64,000 nt of DNA from JBDKGH01 sp039798265. Its GTDB lineage: Bacteria > Bacteroidota > Bacteroidia > Flavobacteriales_D > Sanyastnellaceae. Within the stretch, counting starts at the first letter, position 1. Each line of letters begins with the position of its first letter. The notes under the pieces were generated by a model. That model was not told the origin of the DNA. It searched no databases and worked only from the letters and a program-made list of their open reading frames with translations. Below are positions 63,757-64,000 of this stretch, piece by piece. Position numbers and translations under genes: made by a program. The stretch covers positions 29,396 through 93,395 of the forward strand of contig JBDKGH010000139.1 of assembly GCA_039798265.1 (NCBI GenBank), given 5' to 3'.

Positions 63757-64000
63757 TCACGCCTTCTCCAAATTACGGATCATGACAAAGAGCATTTTTG
63801 AAATTTCATTAGCGGTCTCATAGCACCGTGTATATTCTTCTTCTTGGATTAGTTTTGCATCATTGAGAATGTCTAAAATTGACACACATTCATAAAGCGA
63901 ACCTCTTGAAATAACAAAGAAACTATTTCGGTCCGCTTTGGTTTTTTTACCGCTTCCTTCTGCAATATTGAGAACAATACTTAGCGCCGCTCGTGTAAGT
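63757..64000 (-). CDS. Four-helix-bundle protein (23S rRNA IVS-type), C-terminal part
   Basis: The 80 visible residues begin LTRAALSIVLNIAEGSGKKT and end MIRNLEKA, with the stop at 63757-63759. NIAEGSG near the start of a helix and SRGSLYECVSILDIL are hallmarks of the four-helix-bundle family also found within intervening sequences of 23S rRNA genes. The N-terminus lies beyond the window. Here it stands free next to a hexanucleotide repeat, a pattern I have seen for this family. The function is unknown. Confidence 0.88.
   Translation of the reverse strand, partial: LTRAALSIVLNIAEGSGKKTKADRNSFFVISRGSLYECVSILDILNDAKLIQEEEYTRCYETANEISKMLFVMIRNLEKA

Noticed and set aside
63632..63823. Plus-strand 63-residue open frame (Leu/Ala-rich)
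   Set aside because: It is the hexanucleotide repeat read in an open frame, and the end overlaps the four-helix-bundle gene on the other strand. Composition is repeat-derived, not protein-like.

Overview
The window reads as chromosomal DNA of a Bacteroidota bacterium, most likely of the Flavobacteriales. The evidence is the alternative complex III (Act) module joined to a cytochrome oxidase, three proteins with type IX secretion (T9SS) sorting domains (one with a CHU/gliding-associated C-terminus), atpD-atpC as a separate pair, a short AtpC, a Tricorn homologue, and TAnnTTTG-type -7 promoter elements with little Shine-Dalgarno signal in front of genes. I see no rRNA, tRNA, CRISPR array, prophage or intact insertion sequence. 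Genes are packed tightly and no gene-free stretch exceeds 300 bases.

Layout. 1-5770: the end of actC, then actD-actE-actF and oxidase subunits II and I, a respiratory chain from menaquinol to oxygen, closed by a strong terminator. 5848-8540: an outer-membrane protein, ruvB and queG. 8558-12383: a dispersed-type palindrome, a small conserved protein, and a Tricorn-type protease on the minus strand. 12601-15385: a probable stress cluster (AraC-type regulator, small protein, CsbD protein, a CsbD-like/lipoprotein fusion, a beta-barrel protein). 15501-19715: recQ on the minus strand, kdsD and tatC. 19835-23890: two large T9SS cargo proteins, each with its own terminator. 24028-27953: ribF, a leucine-rich-repeat protein, a NeuB-family synthase, aminopeptidase P. 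27996-31586: a minus-strand run (small secreted protein, trhO, M20 amidohydrolase, membrane protein, DUF4258 protein).

31641-34118: a three-gene, translationally coupled ABC cassette with a histidine-rich permease and a DUF3299-like protein, which looks metal-related. 34170-37067: efp, an lpxD-type acyltransferase and a SpoIIE-type phosphatase. 37064-43871 (minus): wzy, wzz and wzx-like surface polysaccharide genes, preceded by a tandemly duplicated pair of genes (lipoprotein plus beta-barrel-like protein) that I cannot assign to a known system. 43962-46290: an RlpA-like protein and atpD-atpC. 46468-50661: a 1397-residue T9SS protein. 50658-55326 (minus): kynU, hemL, a UbiA-like membrane protein, an unknown secreted protein, comF. 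55429-57292: panD, a UPF0104 membrane protein and the HldE-type adenylyltransferase, ending in an 8-bp repeat tract. 57368-60932 (minus): a DUF349 protein, an MFS transporter and recX. 61034-63564: prfB with its programmed +1 frameshift, and fumC. 63757-64000: the end of a four-helix-bundle protein gene, flanked by a hexanucleotide repeat.

Themes. Respiration and ATP synthesis, cell-surface construction (LPS acylation and Kdo/heptose steps, NeuB sugar, Wzx/Wzy/Wzz, T9SS cargo, lipoproteins) and genome maintenance make up most of the window. The least explained parts are the duplicated lipoprotein/barrel module, the His-rich ABC/DUF3299 cassette, the CsbD-lipoprotein fusion, and a RecQ that has lost its zinc cysteines.
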